A stretch of 42,731 nt of DNA from Candidatus Omnitrophota bacterium (GTDB taxonomy: Bacteria > Ratteibacteria > UBA8468 > MWAK01): assembly GCA_026387085.1 (NCBI GenBank), contig JAPLMK010000091.1:1-42731 (forward strand), read 5' to 3'. Position numbers and translations under genes: made by a program. The notes under the pieces are model-generated. The model worked only from the letters and a program-made list of their open reading frames with translations. It did not search any database and was not told the origin of the DNA. Shown one piece after another: positions 26,024 through 35,178 of this stretch (position 1 is its first letter; every line of letters starts with the position of its first letter).

Positions 26024-26891
26024 AGTACTTTTCATGGCGGCTCTTGCTTTACTGCCTATTTTCACTCTTACCAATTCTCTGTCCGCCCAAGAGATATGGG
26101 TGAAACTCCTGCGCCACGGCGCCGTAAATCAGATTAAGCTGGAAGAATATGTCTGCGGTGTCCTGGCCGGAGAAATCTCCCCGTCCTGGCCCCTGGAAGC
26201 GTTGAAAGCCATGGCCGTCTGTGCCCGAACTTTTGCCGCCAATAAAGTAATGGCTAACTTTAATAATTACTACCACATTACCAGCGAAGTCCGTGACCAG
26301 GTTTACCGTAACGGGTTCGGGCAAAACGAATCTTTTGCCCGGGCGGTCACCGAAACCCAGGGCGAAGTTTTAACCTATGCCGAAGACCTGGCCCAGGTCT
26401 ATTACTGCGCCAGCTCCGGCGGTTACACCGCAAGCTGCGCTTCGGTCTGGGGCAATGATTTTCCCTACCTGAAAGCTTTAGCCGATCCCTACAGCACGGA
26501 AGACCCTTACAATTCCTGGACGCTTATTTTAAATCCCAACGAATTTCTCCGGGCGCTGCATCTGTCCGGAACATTAAAAAACGTCGAAGTAATAAAGCGC
26601 GACGAAAGCAGCCGGGTGCAGGAATTGAAGATTTCAGTGCAAGGCAGGGATTATGTAAAAGCCGGGAAAATACTGCGCGATGCGCTCGGCAGTAACCAGC
26701 TTCGCAGCACCTTTTTCGAGGTACGGATGGAAAACGGAAGGGTTGTCTTTACCGGCAACGGCTGGGGGCACGGCGTAGGGCTTTCACAATGGGGCGCCAA
26801 AAAGATGGCGGAACAGGGCTACACCTACGACCAGATTTTAAAATTCTATTTCCCCGGTACAATTATGGGTGAAGTCGTTGCTTCGCCTTAG
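26004..26891 (+). CDS. SpoIID/LytB-domain protein (peptidoglycan lytic enzyme family)
   Basis: ATG 26004 gives 295 aa with a signal peptide (MKIKNLKVLFMAALALLPIF ... LSAQE). The SpoIID domain follows: KLEEYVCGVLAGEISPSWPLEALKAMAVCARTFA, then ETQGEVLTY, YYCASSGGYTASCASVWG and the C-terminal GNGWGHGVGLSQWGAKKMAEQGYTYDQIL. SpoIID cleaves denuded glycan strands; family members occur in many non-sporulating bacteria. No sporulation genes are near. It belongs to the envelope operon with kdsA and the LptC-like gene. Confidence 0.92.
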   Translation: MKIKNLKVLFMAALALLPIFTLTNSLSAQEIWVKLLRHGAVNQIKLEEYVCGVLAGEISPSWPLEALKAMAVCARTFAANKVMANFNNYYHITSEVRDQVYRNGFGQNESFARAVTETQGEVLTYAEDLAQVYYCASSGGYTASCASVWGNDFPYLKALADPYSTEDPYNSWTLILNPNEFLRALHLSGTLKNVEVIKRDESSRVQELKISVQGRDYVKAGKILRDALGSNQLRSTFFEVRMENGRVVFTGNGWGHGVGLSQWGAKKMAEQGYTYDQILKFYFPGTIMGEVVASP

Positions 26892-26950
26892 TAGCGGTGC
26901 GATTCATCGCACGTATTATCGTAACGTAGCGGTCGGATTCATCCGACGTA
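26891..26950 (+). repeat. tandem 25-bp hairpin repeats with compensatory changes
   Basis: Unit 1 (26891-26915) and unit 2 (26926-26950) share GTAGCGGT, GATTCATC and ACGTA. They differ only at two dinucleotides on opposite sides of the stem: GTGCGATTCATCGCAC in unit 1, GTCGGATTCATCCGAC in unit 2. Each can form a 6-bp stem with a TTCA loop. Unit 1 starts at the last base of the spoIID stop codon. Confidence 0.85.
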
Positions 26951-26980
26951 ATTGTTTTCCAAAGTCCACCTTCGCAATTC

Positions 26981-27012
26981 GGATGCCTCGTTACCGGCGC
27001 CCCGAGGCGTCC
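26981..27012 (+). repeat. 10-bp-stem hairpin upstream of raiA
   Basis: GGATGCCTCG pairs with CGAGGCGTCC with one G-U pair over a 12-base loop. It lies about 30 bases before the raiA start and has no U-tract, so it is not a standard terminator. Confidence 0.5.
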
Positions 27013-27041
27013 TTGCTACGGCGGACACAGGAGGAAAAACC

Positions 27042-27350
27042 GTGAACTTGAAAATTGTCGCGCGCAACCATGTAAACCTTTCTCCGGTAATTGAAAATTA
27101 TCTGCGGGAAAAAGTAGCACGGTTGGAACATTTTAACAACCAGGAAGTATTTGACGTCGAAGCCATCCTTTCCGAGGAGGGTCACCAGAAAACCTGCGAA
27201 CTGCTTACCCACCTGAAAGGCAAGGAGCTGTTTGCCCGGGCAAACGCAACCGAATTCCCGGCAGCGATTGACGAGGCCCAACAGCGGTTAAAAGTACAGT
27301 TGGAGAAATATTTCAAAAAAAAGATTGATTTAAAAAGGAGGGGGTTATGA
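27042..27350 (+). CDS. raiA: ribosome hibernation promoting factor (short HPF/RaiA)
   Basis: A perfect AGGAGG lies seven bases before the GTG start. The 102-aa product begins MNLKIVARNHVNLSPVIENY and has the YfiA fold pattern (KVARLEHF, FDVEAILSEEGHQKTCEL, AIDEAQQRLKVQLEKY) and a basic tail. It binds the small ribosomal subunit and keeps idle ribosomes. It is the short type without the C-terminal dimerisation domain. The order hpf-ptsN is common in proteobacteria downstream of rpoN, although rpoN is absent here. It overlaps ptsN by four bases. Confidence 0.93.
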   Translation: MNLKIVARNHVNLSPVIENYLREKVARLEHFNNQEVFDVEAILSEEGHQKTCELLTHLKGKELFARANATEFPAAIDEAQQRLKVQLEKYFKKKIDLKRRGL

Positions 27351-27811
27351 AAATTACAGAATTTCTGGTGCCGGAGGCGATTGTACCGTCACTGCGAAGC
27401 ACCAACAAGGAAAGCGTGGTCAAAGAAATGGTTGAAGCACTGGTAAAAGCCGGCTCGGTCAAGAACGCGGCCCAGGCGGTAGAAGTACTTTTGGAACGGG
27501 AAAAACTGGGCAGCACCGGCATCGGCCAAAACATCGCGGTCCCCCACGCCAAAAGCGAGGAGGTTAAAAATTTAGCGCTTGGGGTCGGCATATCCGAAAA
27601 AGGCGTTGATTTTGAAGCCCTGGACGGAGACCCGGTCAACATAATATTCATGGTCATCGCGCCGATTGACGCCACCGGACTACACCTCAAGGTCCTGGCC
27701 CGGATCGCCCGTCTCCTGAAAGATAAGGTCTTCCGGAATTCCCTGCGCAGTTGCAAAACCGCAAAAGATATTTACGAAACGATTCGGGAAGAGGACGAAA
27801 GAGCGGCCTAA
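27347..27811 (+). CDS. ptsN: PTS IIA component, PtsN (nitrogen regulatory) type
   Basis: The 154-aa EIIA of the fructose/nitrogen class starts MKITEFLVPEAIVPSLRSTN. The phosphorylated histidine lies in GIGQNIAVPHAKSEEV, and VDFEALDGDPVNIIFMVIAP and HLKVLARIARLL are normal family segments. No EIIB or EIIC parts are attached, consistent with a regulatory and not a transport role. It is coupled to raiA and followed by ptsI. Confidence 0.93.
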   Translation: MKITEFLVPEAIVPSLRSTNKESVVKEMVEALVKAGSVKNAAQAVEVLLEREKLGSTGIGQNIAVPHAKSEEVKNLALGVGISEKGVDFEALDGDPVNIIFMVIAPIDATGLHLKVLARIARLLKDKVFRNSLRSCKTAKDIYETIREEDERAA

Positions 27812-27898
27812 CTCCCGTTCAACATCGGTTCTATGGGAACAATATTAAAACAACGTGTAAATAATGTTTAAAAAATCGTTTAAAAAACACCTGATAGT

Positions 27899-29638
27899 AT
27901 GCGCAAGTTAAAAGGAATCGGCGTCTCCCCCGGGATTACTATCGGAACCGCTTACCTGGTTCCGAAACTGCATCAATCCGTTTCCGAACACCGAATTCCG
28001 CCGGAAGAAATCGGTTCTGAAATACAGCGATTGGAAAAAGCCCTGTCGGAAACCAAGGAGGAGCTTGAAAAAATCCGGACGCAAACCGCCCGGAATTCAG
28101 GCGCAATTGAAGCCGACATCTTCAATGTGCACCTGTTATTGCTCCATGACCATGAATTAAAAAAAGAAATTGTCCGTCAGATTAAAGAAGGAGCCAACGC
28201 CGCCTGGTCCGTGCAAACAATCGTACACCAGCATCTGGAACGATTAGGCAAGGTAAACGACGCCTACCTGAACGAAAGACGGTACGACCTGGAAGACGTC
28301 GGAAAACGATTATTGCGTAACCTTTTGGGTATCAAGGGCTACCTCGCCGACCTCAAAGAAAAAGTAATACTGGTGGCGCACAATCTCACCCCATCAGAAA
28401 CCGCTTCGCTCAACCGAAAACTCGTCTCTGCCTTTGCCACCGATATCGGCGGACCCACTTCTCATACCGCCATTATGGCCCGGGCATTAGAAATACCGGC
28501 CGTCGTCGGCCTGAAAGAAATAACCGAAATTACCCGGGCCGGAGAAACGATCATCGTGGACGGACAACAAGGCGTGGTAATCATCGACCCGGACAAATCT
28601 ATCCTTAAGGAATACGCGAAACGGCAAGCCGACCTGCGCAAGAGCCACCGCGCTCTTTCACCGCTCAAGGACGTAATTGCCTGTACCCGGGATAAACACC
28701 GGGTCACCATCGGCGCCAACATAGAATTGCCGGTAGAGGTCTCCTCCGTTCTGGCATACGGCGCGGATGAAATCGGCCTCTTCCGCACCGAATTCATTTA
28801 TCTTAACCGGGAAGACCTGCCCTCCGAAGAGGAACAGTTCCGGGTATATCGCCACGTAGTTGAAAAAGTGAAACCGTGCCCCGTTACCATCCGAACACTG
28901 GACCTGGGCGGAGACAAGTTTGCTTCCGCGCTGAATATGCCGGAGGAAATGAACCCATTTTTAGGCTGGAGGGCAATCCGTTTCTGCCTGTCTCAACCCG
29001 ATATTTTCAAAGCACAGCTCCGCGCCATTTTGCGTGCCAGCGCTTTCGGTCCGGTGCGGATTATGTACCCTTTAATTTCTGATGTCGAAGAGATCAAGAC
29101 CGCACGCACTCTCATGGAAGAATCGATGGCTGAATTAAAACGGGAGAATAAGAACTTTGCCCCTTCCATCCCGGTGGGCGCGATGATTGAAGTGCCTTCC
29201 GCGGCCCTTACCGCCGGCACTATTTCCCGATACGTTGATTTTTTTAGCATCGGCACAAACGACTTGATTCAATATTCTATGGCGGTCGACCGGACCAATA
29301 TCCGGACCGCCCACCTTTATAACCCCGCGCATCCGGCAATTTTAAAACTAATTTCGGAAGTAATTGCCGCCGGCCGCAAGACCGGTATTCCGGTGGGATT
29401 ATGCGGAGAAATGGCCGCCAACCCGGCGCTGGCGTTTCTACTTATCGGAATGGGCATTAACGAGCTTTCCATGGCTCCCTTGGCAATCCCGGAAATAAAA
29501 CAAATGACACTACTCATCACCATGAAGGAAGCTATGGAATGCGCTCAAAAAGTAGCCGAGATGGATTCTGCTTCGGAAATCAGTTCCCTGTTAGAGAAAA
29601 AATGGGCGGAAATAATGAAACGAAAAATAAATAAATGA
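27899..29638 (+). CDS. ptsI: phosphoenolpyruvate--protein phosphotransferase (PTS enzyme I)
   Basis: The 579-aa product passes phosphate from PEP to HPr. It begins MRKLKGIGVSPGITIGTAYL. The phosphorylated histidine is in GGPTSHTAIMARALEIPAVVGL, the PEP site has GLFRTEFIYLNREDLPSEEEQ and TIRTLDLGGDK, and the Cys of GLCGEMA is near the C-terminus. There is no N-terminal GAF domain, so it is the EI and not the EI-Ntr type. Neither HPr nor HPr kinase is in the window. It overlaps the next gene by four bases. Confidence 0.96.
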   Translation: MRKLKGIGVSPGITIGTAYLVPKLHQSVSEHRIPPEEIGSEIQRLEKALSETKEELEKIRTQTARNSGAIEADIFNVHLLLLHDHELKKEIVRQIKEGANAAWSVQTIVHQHLERLGKVNDAYLNERRYDLEDVGKRLLRNLLGIKGYLADLKEKVILVAHNLTPSETASLNRKLVSAFATDIGGPTSHTAIMARALEIPAVVGLKEITEITRAGETIIVDGQQGVVIIDPDKSILKEYAKRQADLRKSHRALSPLKDVIACTRDKHRVTIGANIELPVEVSSVLAYGADEIGLFRTEFIYLNREDLPSEEEQFRVYRHVVEKVKPCPVTIRTLDLGGDKFASALNMPEEMNPFLGWRAIRFCLSQPDIFKAQLRAILRASAFGPVRIMYPLISDVEEIKTARTLMEESMAELKRENKNFAPSIPVGAMIEVPSAALTAGTISRYVDFFSIGTNDLIQYSMAVDRTNIRTAHLYNPAHPAILKLISEVIAAGRKTGIPVGLCGEMAANPALAFLLIGMGINELSMAPLAIPEIKQMTLLITMKEAMECAQKVAEMDSASEISSLLEKKWAEIMKRKINK

Positions 29639-30732
29639 TTACTTTAACAACGGATTTTGTTCCGAAAAGTAATTTGCATGACAACCGGATGCTGAAAAAA
29701 GCAATCAAACAGTTTGATTCTTCCGGCATGCTTGGATTCCTGCGTGAATTCCCGGAACAGGTTATTACCGCCCGAAAGTTAAAAGAAAAACCGATTTTAA
29801 AAAATAAGGATGCCACCACCGGAATTATTTTTTCCGGGCTGGGTGGTTCCGCAATCTGCGGAGACCTATTCCGGGATGTATTTTCCGATCAGTTAGCGAT
29901 ACCGGTCCTGACCAACCGGGACTACTGTTTACCGGCCTGGGTCAACCAACAGACACTGGCAATTCTGATCAGTTATTCCGGAAACACCGAAGAGACCCTG
30001 TCAACATACCGGGAAGCCCGAAAACGAAAAGTAATGATTGGTGTCGTCTCCAGCGGAGGCAAACTCTCCGAAATGGCTCAAAAAGACCGGGTTCCGCTGG
30101 TTACGGTTCCGGCCGGTTATCCGCCCCGAACCGCCCTTGGATATCTCTTTTTCGGCGCCCTGTCTCTTTTGGAAAGCGCCGACATCCTGAAAATTTCGAA
30201 ACCGTGTTTTTCGGAACTGCTTCAGGCCATTCACAAAACCGCGGCAAACAACGACACGCAAACTAATTTCAACGAAAACCCCGCCCGCCGGTTAGCCGCC
30301 GCCCTCAAAGGCACAATACCAATAATTTACAGCGCGGCATTTCTTTCCGGAACCGCCACCCGCTGGAAAACTCAAATAGAAGAAAACAGTAAGAACCTTG
30401 CGTTTACCGGAATTATGCCGGAGATGAACCACAACGAAGTAGTCGGCTGGAGCTGTCCGGCTAAAACGCTGAAACAGCTAAGCGTCCTATTCCTGCGCGA
30501 CCGGGAAGACGAACCCCAAGTCAAAAAACGCTTCGAAATCACTCGCGGCCTGCTCCGACCGCGGCGCTTCTGCGCGGAAGTGGAGAGCAGGAGCAATAAC
30601 CGGCTTGTCCGTCTCTTTTCCACGATTGTCTTCGGAGATTGGGTCAGTTATTATCTGGCCCTGGAGAATAAAACTGACCCCACGCCGGTGGAACGCATCA
30701 CTCAACTCAAAAAGCAATTAGCAAACCAATAG
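29635..30732 (+). CDS. bifunctional phosphoglucose/phosphomannose isomerase
   Basis: The SIS-domain protein of 365 aa interconverts glucose-6-P, fructose-6-P and mannose-6-P. The FSGLGGSAICGDLFRD and SYSGNTEETLSTYREA segments form the sugar phosphate site, followed by PPRTALGYLFFG and EENSKNLAFTGIMPEMNHNEVVGW, which is typical of the bifunctional archaeal/bacterial branch. The start could also be ATG 29689; 29635 is kept because it makes an ATGA overlap with ptsI. It supplies hexose phosphates to glycolysis and envelope sugars. Confidence 0.9.
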   Translation: MITLTTDFVPKSNLHDNRMLKKAIKQFDSSGMLGFLREFPEQVITARKLKEKPILKNKDATTGIIFSGLGGSAICGDLFRDVFSDQLAIPVLTNRDYCLPAWVNQQTLAILISYSGNTEETLSTYREARKRKVMIGVVSSGGKLSEMAQKDRVPLVTVPAGYPPRTALGYLFFGALSLLESADILKISKPCFSELLQAIHKTAANNDTQTNFNENPARRLAAALKGTIPIIYSAAFLSGTATRWKTQIEENSKNLAFTGIMPEMNHNEVVGWSCPAKTLKQLSVLFLRDREDEPQVKKRFEITRGLLRPRRFCAEVESRSNNRLVRLFSTIVFGDWVSYYLALENKTDPTPVERITQLKKQLANQ

Positions 30733-30746
30733 CCCAAATTTCTGTT

Positions 30747-30822
30747 GTCATTCCCGAACGTTTAAATCGGGAATCCATAATTTATAAGATATAGATTCCC
30801 GCCTACTACACGCGGGAATGAC
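30747..30822. repeat. GTCATTCCCG-type 76-bp palindromic element, copy 2
   Basis: Starts GTCATTCCCGAACG, ends CGCGGGAATGAC, with an inner CGGGAATC/GATTCCCG pair. It has the same length and layout as copy 1 at 7087-7162. It lies in the gap upstream of metK. Confidence 0.85.
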
Positions 30823-30854
30823 AAAAATATTTATATAACAATCAGGAGGAGCCC

Positions 30855-32003
30855 ATGCCGATAAAAACAGGCGATTTTCTTTTCACTTCCGAATCAGTCA
30901 CCGAGGGTCATCCGGATAAATTATGCGACCAGATTTCCGACAGCATTCTGGATGAAGTATTAAAACAGGATAAACACGGCCGGGTTGCCTGCGAAACGCT
31001 GGTAACGCGCGGGCTGGTTGTCGTAGCCGGTGAAATAACCACCCGGGGATACGTTGACATTCCCAACATCGCGCGCGGCCTGATTCGGGACGTCGGATAC
31101 ACCGACCCTCATTTTGGTTTCCACTGGGAGGCAAGTTCCGTAATCACCGCCGTCCAGGAACAATCTCCGGATATTGCCATGGGAGTTGATGTCGGCGGAG
31201 CCGGCGACCAGGGTTTAATGTTCGGGTACGCCTGCGATGAAACACCAAACCTGATGCCCCTGCCGATTACCCTGGCCCATCTCTTAGCCAAAAAAATGGC
31301 CGAAGTAAGAAGGAAGGGTCATCTCCCTTACTTAAGGCCGGACGGAAAGAGCCAGGTAACGGTGCACTACGAAAACGGGGTACCCCGGGAAGTTACCTGC
31401 GTCGTTCTGGCATCACAGCACAATCCAAACGTAAAACAAAAAAAGATTTGCGATGACCTGACAAAACTGGTGGTGGATAAAATCATTCCCCGCGAACAAC
31501 GCTCGCGTCATATGAAGATTTTCGTCAACCCCACCGGTAATTTTGTGATCGGCGGCCCACAGGGAGACACCGGCGTCACCGGGCGGAAAATTATTGTTGA
31601 CACTTACGGCGGTTTTGGCCGGCACGGCGGCGGAGCTTTTTCCGGCAAAGACCCGAGCAAGGTTGACCGTTCGGCCACCTACATGGCCCGTTACCTCGCC
31701 AAAAATATCGTGGCGGCCGGTCTCTGCCGGAAATGTGAGATCCAAGTTGCCTATGCCATCGGTGAAAAACAGCCGGTATCCCTGAGCCTTGAAACCTACG
31801 AATGCGGACTGGTGCCGGCAGAAAAGATTTTGGGCGCCATCCGGAAAAATTTCGACCTTTCTCCGGGAGGCATCATCAAAAAACTGGACCTCCTGAAACC
31901 GCGCTACCTGAAAACAGCATGCTACGGGCACTTCGGCCGGATCGAACCGGAATTTACCTGGGAAAAAACTGATTCGGCAAAAATCTTCCGGGCCCTGCTG
32001 TAA
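30855..32003 (+). CDS. metK: S-adenosylmethionine synthetase
   Basis: MetK makes S-adenosylmethionine from methionine and ATP. The 382-aa product begins [20 protein letters not shown] and has the standard [39 protein letters not shown] and [26 protein letters not shown] segments. AGGAGG is eight bases before the ATG. The palindromic repeat ends about 30 bases upstream. Confidence 0.98.
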   Translation: MPIKTGDFLFTSESVTEGHPDKLCDQISDSILDEVLKQDKHGRVACETLVTRGLVVVAGEITTRGYVDIPNIARGLIRDVGYTDPHFGFHWEASSVITAVQEQSPDIAMGVDVGGAGDQGLMFGYACDETPNLMPLPITLAHLLAKKMAEVRRKGHLPYLRPDGKSQVTVHYENGVPREVTCVVLASQHNPNVKQKKICDDLTKLVVDKIIPREQRSRHMKIFVNPTGNFVIGGPQGDTGVTGRKIIVDTYGGFGRHGGGAFSGKDPSKVDRSATYMARYLAKNIVAAGLCRKCEIQVAYAIGEKQPVSLSLETYECGLVPAEKILGAIRKNFDLSPGGIIKKLDLLKPRYLKTACYGHFGRIEPEFTWEKTDSAKIFRALL

Positions 32004-32010
32004 AAAGAAT

Positions 32011-32137
32011 ACCACGGAAGCACGGAATAACCGCGTATTTAAAGTTTAAGATTAATAGATTAAATATTGTTTAAAGTTAAAAAGTGGTTGCAAATTGAAC
32101 TTTTCCGCGCTTCCGCAGTTTTCCGTGTTTCCGTGGT
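32011..32137. repeat. ACCACGGAA-type inverted repeat element
   Basis: ACCACGGAAGCACGGAA (32011-32027) pairs at 16 of 17 positions with TTCCGTGTTTCCGTGGT (32121-32137). A further CTGCGGTAATCCGCGTCC at about 32171-32190 is related to the arms around the GxxExxY gene. No gene lies in 32004-32207. Confidence 0.7.
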
Positions 32138-32207
32138 TAAGTCTGAGATTACTTGATCTTTAATCTGTGTCTGCGGTAATCCGCGTCCTGATAATTTATG
32201 TAAATTT

Positions 32208-32798
32208 ATGCTTATCGGACTGACTGGTACCTTTGGTTCCGGAAAAAGCAGCGTACTCCGTCTTTTTCAAAAAGAAGGCGCGGTTACTATCTCCGCCGAT
32301 CAAATCGTCCATTCTCTTTTGCGCCAAAAAACCGTAAAAGAAGCGGTGGAAAATATTTTTGGTCCGGCTGTTTTAAGAAAGGGCCGGGTCAACCGTCCGG
32401 CGCTGGCAAAGATTGTCTTTACCAATAAAGAGAAACGCCGAAAACTGGAAAAACTTCTGCACCCGATGGTGCGGGAAAAAATAAGGGAGTTTTCCCGGAC
32501 GAAAAATCTGGTCGTGGCCGAAGTGCCGCTTCTTTTTGAAAGCGGTTTTCGAAAAGATTTTGATTACATCGTCTGCGTTTGCGCGAACCCGGAGGTAATC
32601 CGGTTCCGGATGCAAAAAAAGAAAGTTGCCGCGGGAGAAGTTAAACGCCGTTCTTCCATCCAGTGGACGATTGCGGAAAAAGAAAAACAAAGCGATGCGA
32701 TCATCGACAATAATGAATCCCGGGAAAAAACCAAGCAACAGGTCAGAGCCTTAATTCGCAGATTAGAAATAATTTCCAAGCGCGTCGTCAAGCATTAA
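32208..32798 (+). CDS. coaE: dephospho-CoA kinase
   Basis: CoaE performs the last step of coenzyme A synthesis. The 196-aa product begins MLIGLTGTFGSGKSSVLRLF with the P-loop. ISADQIVHSLL, LEKLLHPMVREKI and EVPLLFESGFRKDFDYIVCV are standard. The C-terminus has the lid and the IDNNESREKTKQQV segment. It lies directly upstream of rho. Confidence 0.93.
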   Translation: MLIGLTGTFGSGKSSVLRLFQKEGAVTISADQIVHSLLRQKTVKEAVENIFGPAVLRKGRVNRPALAKIVFTNKEKRRKLEKLLHPMVREKIREFSRTKNLVVAEVPLLFESGFRKDFDYIVCVCANPEVIRFRMQKKKVAAGEVKRRSSIQWTIAEKEKQSDAIIDNNESREKTKQQVRALIRRLEIISKRVVKH

Positions 32799-32844
32799 CG
32801 GTTAATTTTTAACAATAATTTTTCAAAAAAACGAGGTGACTAAA

Positions 32845-34182
32845 ATGGACGAGACAAAAGAAATAAAGGAAGTGAAAGAAACTAAGGAAAACAAGGAAAC
32901 AACCAGGCAGTTAAACATCTCGGAGTTGAAGATAATGCCTGTTTCCGGGCTGCAAAAGATGGCCCGGTCCATGGGCGTCAATAACATCTCGGGCGTAAAA
33001 AAACAAGACCTGATCTTTAAGATTTTGCAGGTGCAGACAGAAAAAAGCGGTCTCCTCTTCGGGGAAGGGGTGCTGGAAGTATTGATGCCGGAGGGTTTCG
33101 GGTTCCTGCGCAGCCCGAATTATAATTATTTTTCAAGCCCGGACGATATTTACGTTTCCCCGTCCCAGATTAAACGCTTCAACCTGATTACCGGCGATAC
33201 GGTCAGCGGCCAAATCCGGCCGCCCAAAGAAGGAGAGCGGTATTTCGCCCTGCTGCGCGTGGAAGCGGTCAACGGTGAAAACCCGGAAGATATCCGGGAC
33301 CGGGTCCCTTTCGAGAACTTGAAAGCGCTCTACCCTGACAAGCGTTTTATCCTGGAAACCAAGCCGGAGGAATTGTCCGCGCGGGTGCTGGATTTGATTA
33401 CACCGATCGGCAAAGGACAGCGCGCTTTAATTGTTTCGCCGCCCCGGGCCGGTAAAACAGTACTTTTACAGAAGATAGCCAACGGCATCACCACCAACAA
33501 CCCGGACTCGCACCTGATTGTGCTCCTGGTAGGCGAAAGACCGGAGGAAGTTACCGAGATGGAACGCACAGTCAAGGGAGAAGTAATCAGCGCCACCTTT
33601 GACGAACCGCCGGAGAGGCACGTGCAGGTTGCGGAGATGGTTCTGGAAAAAGCCAAACGAATGGTGGAGCACCGCCAGGATGTGGTAATTCTCCTGGACA
33701 GCATCACCCGGCTCGCCCGGGCTTACAACGCCATTGTGCCCCACACCGGCAAAGTAATGTCCGGCGGCCTGGAATCAAACGCCCTGGAAAAACCAAAACG
33801 GTTCTTCGGCGCGGCCCGAAACGTGGAAGACGGCGGAAGCCTGACTATCATCGGCACCGCCCTGGTCGATACCGGAAGCCGGATGGACGACGTCATTTTT
33901 GAAGAGTTTAAAGGCACTGGCAACTGCGAAGTCAACCTTGACCGGCATCTGGCCGAACGAAGAATCTGGCCGGCCATCGACATCAACAAAAGCGGAACCA
34001 GGCGTGAGGAACTTTTACTTGACCCGGAAGAACTGAAACGCGTCTGGGTTTTACATAAAATCCTGGCGCCGTTTCCGCCCGAAGAAGCGATGTCAATGCT
34101 TCTGGAAAAATTACGCAAAACCGGTTCCAACGCGGAATTTTTACTTTCCATCCCTTCCAGCGCCGCCGGTTCTTTGGTTTAG
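32845..34182 (+). CDS. rho: transcription termination factor Rho
   Basis: The hexameric RNA helicase is 445 aa. GAGGTG lies six bases before ATG 32845. A charged low-complexity head ([20 protein letters not shown]) precedes the Rho N-domain ([20 protein letters not shown]), the cold-shock RNA-binding domain ([19 protein letters not shown]) and the ATPase domain with [25 protein letters not shown] and [15 protein letters not shown]. The Q-loop and R-loop segments ([20 protein letters not shown]) are intact. The repetitive KE head is an oddity. Confidence 0.97.
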   Translation: MDETKEIKEVKETKENKETTRQLNISELKIMPVSGLQKMARSMGVNNISGVKKQDLIFKILQVQTEKSGLLFGEGVLEVLMPEGFGFLRSPNYNYFSSPDDIYVSPSQIKRFNLITGDTVSGQIRPPKEGERYFALLRVEAVNGENPEDIRDRVPFENLKALYPDKRFILETKPEELSARVLDLITPIGKGQRALIVSPPRAGKTVLLQKIANGITTNNPDSHLIVLLVGERPEEVTEMERTVKGEVISATFDEPPERHVQVAEMVLEKAKRMVEHRQDVVILLDSITRLARAYNAIVPHTGKVMSGGLESNALEKPKRFFGAARNVEDGGSLTIIGTALVDTGSRMDDVIFEEFKGTGNCEVNLDRHLAERRIWPAIDINKSGTRREELLLDPEELKRVWVLHKILAPFPPEEAMSMLLEKLRKTGSNAEFLLSIPSSAAGSLV

Positions 34183-34188
34183 ATTCAT

Positions 34189-35178
34189 ATGCAAAATGTT
34201 TTAGAGATTAAAGACCTGCACCTTTCCTTCGTAAGCAAAGGAAAAGAAAAAAAGGTACTCCGGGGTATTGACTTGGATATTTCCGAAGGCGAAACGCTCG
34301 GGCTGGCAGGCGAATCCGGAGCCGGAAAATCACTGCTTACTTTAAGTATCATGGGACTGCTGCCGGCAACCGCAGAGATAAAAAAAGGTGGGATTCAATT
34401 TCAGGGCGCGGAGATTCTGGACAACCCCGGAAAACAGGCATCCCTGCGCGGCCGAAAAATCGGAATTATCTTCCAGGACCCGTCCGCATCACTCGACCCC
34501 CTTTACCGGGTTGGTTCCCAGGTAGCCGAAACACTTTCCGACATCACCGGAAAAAGACCGGAGATGCCTCAAATCCTAAACCTCTTTTCCCGGGCGGAAT
34601 TCAAGGAACCGGAAAAGATAGTTTTCCGCTATCCGCATCAGCTTTCCGGCGGCGAAAAACAAAGGGTGATGATCGCCGTTGCCCTGGCGGGTAACCCCCG
34701 CCTGCTTCTGGCCGACGAACCAACCGCTTCGCTGGATGCCAACACCGGAGCGCAAATCATTTCGCTTCTTTCCAAGATCCAAAAGGAGACGGGTTTGTCT
34801 ATTCTCTTTATCAGCCACAACCTTCCGCTGGTGGAACAGATTGCCGATAAACTGGCTATCATTTACGCCGGCCGAATCTTAGAGACCGGACTCACAACAG
34901 AACTTGCCAAGCGATCACTCCATCCTTATACCCGCCTGCTCTTCTCCGCTTTACCGGACCCGGGCCGGAAAGGCAAGCCGCTGGCAACCATTCCCGGTTC
35001 TCCCGGTTCCGGACTTAATTCACGAATTTCGGATTTCCCGTCAACTGAAGAATCCGGCTGCGCCTTCTATCAGCGCTGCCCGGAAAAAAATTTAACCTGT
35101 TGCCGCCCGGAACCTCCGCTGATTGAAATCAGCCCGGGCCACCGGGTTGCCTGCTGGAGAATAAAAAATGAAAATTAA
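34189..35178 (+). CDS. ABC transporter ATPase, OppD/DppD type
   Basis: The 329-aa protein has Walker A (GESGAGKSLLTLSIMGL), a Q-loop (FQDPSASLDPL), the signature HQLSGGEKQRVMIA and Walker B (LLLADEPTASLD). The C-terminal oligopeptide/dipeptide module, with a CAFYQRCPEKNLTC iron-sulfur-like cysteine segment, is typical of OppD/DppD. No permease, binding protein or OppF lies nearby. It may serve a transporter encoded elsewhere. It starts seven bases after rho and overlaps the next gene by 11 bases. Confidence 0.9.
   Translation: MQNVLEIKDLHLSFVSKGKEKKVLRGIDLDISEGETLGLAGESGAGKSLLTLSIMGLLPATAEIKKGGIQFQGAEILDNPGKQASLRGRKIGIIFQDPSASLDPLYRVGSQVAETLSDITGKRPEMPQILNLFSRAEFKEPEKIVFRYPHQLSGGEKQRVMIAVALAGNPRLLLADEPTASLDANTGAQIISLLSKIQKETGLSILFISHNLPLVEQIADKLAIIYAGRILETGLTTELAKRSLHPYTRLLFSALPDPGRKGKPLATIPGSPGSGLNSRISDFPSTEESGCAFYQRCPEKNLTCCRPEPPLIEISPGHRVACWRIKNEN

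Noticed and set aside
26891-26950. Tandem repeats considered as a small CRISPR array
   Set aside because: There are only two units, a 10-bp spacing and strong inner hairpins, and no cas genes.
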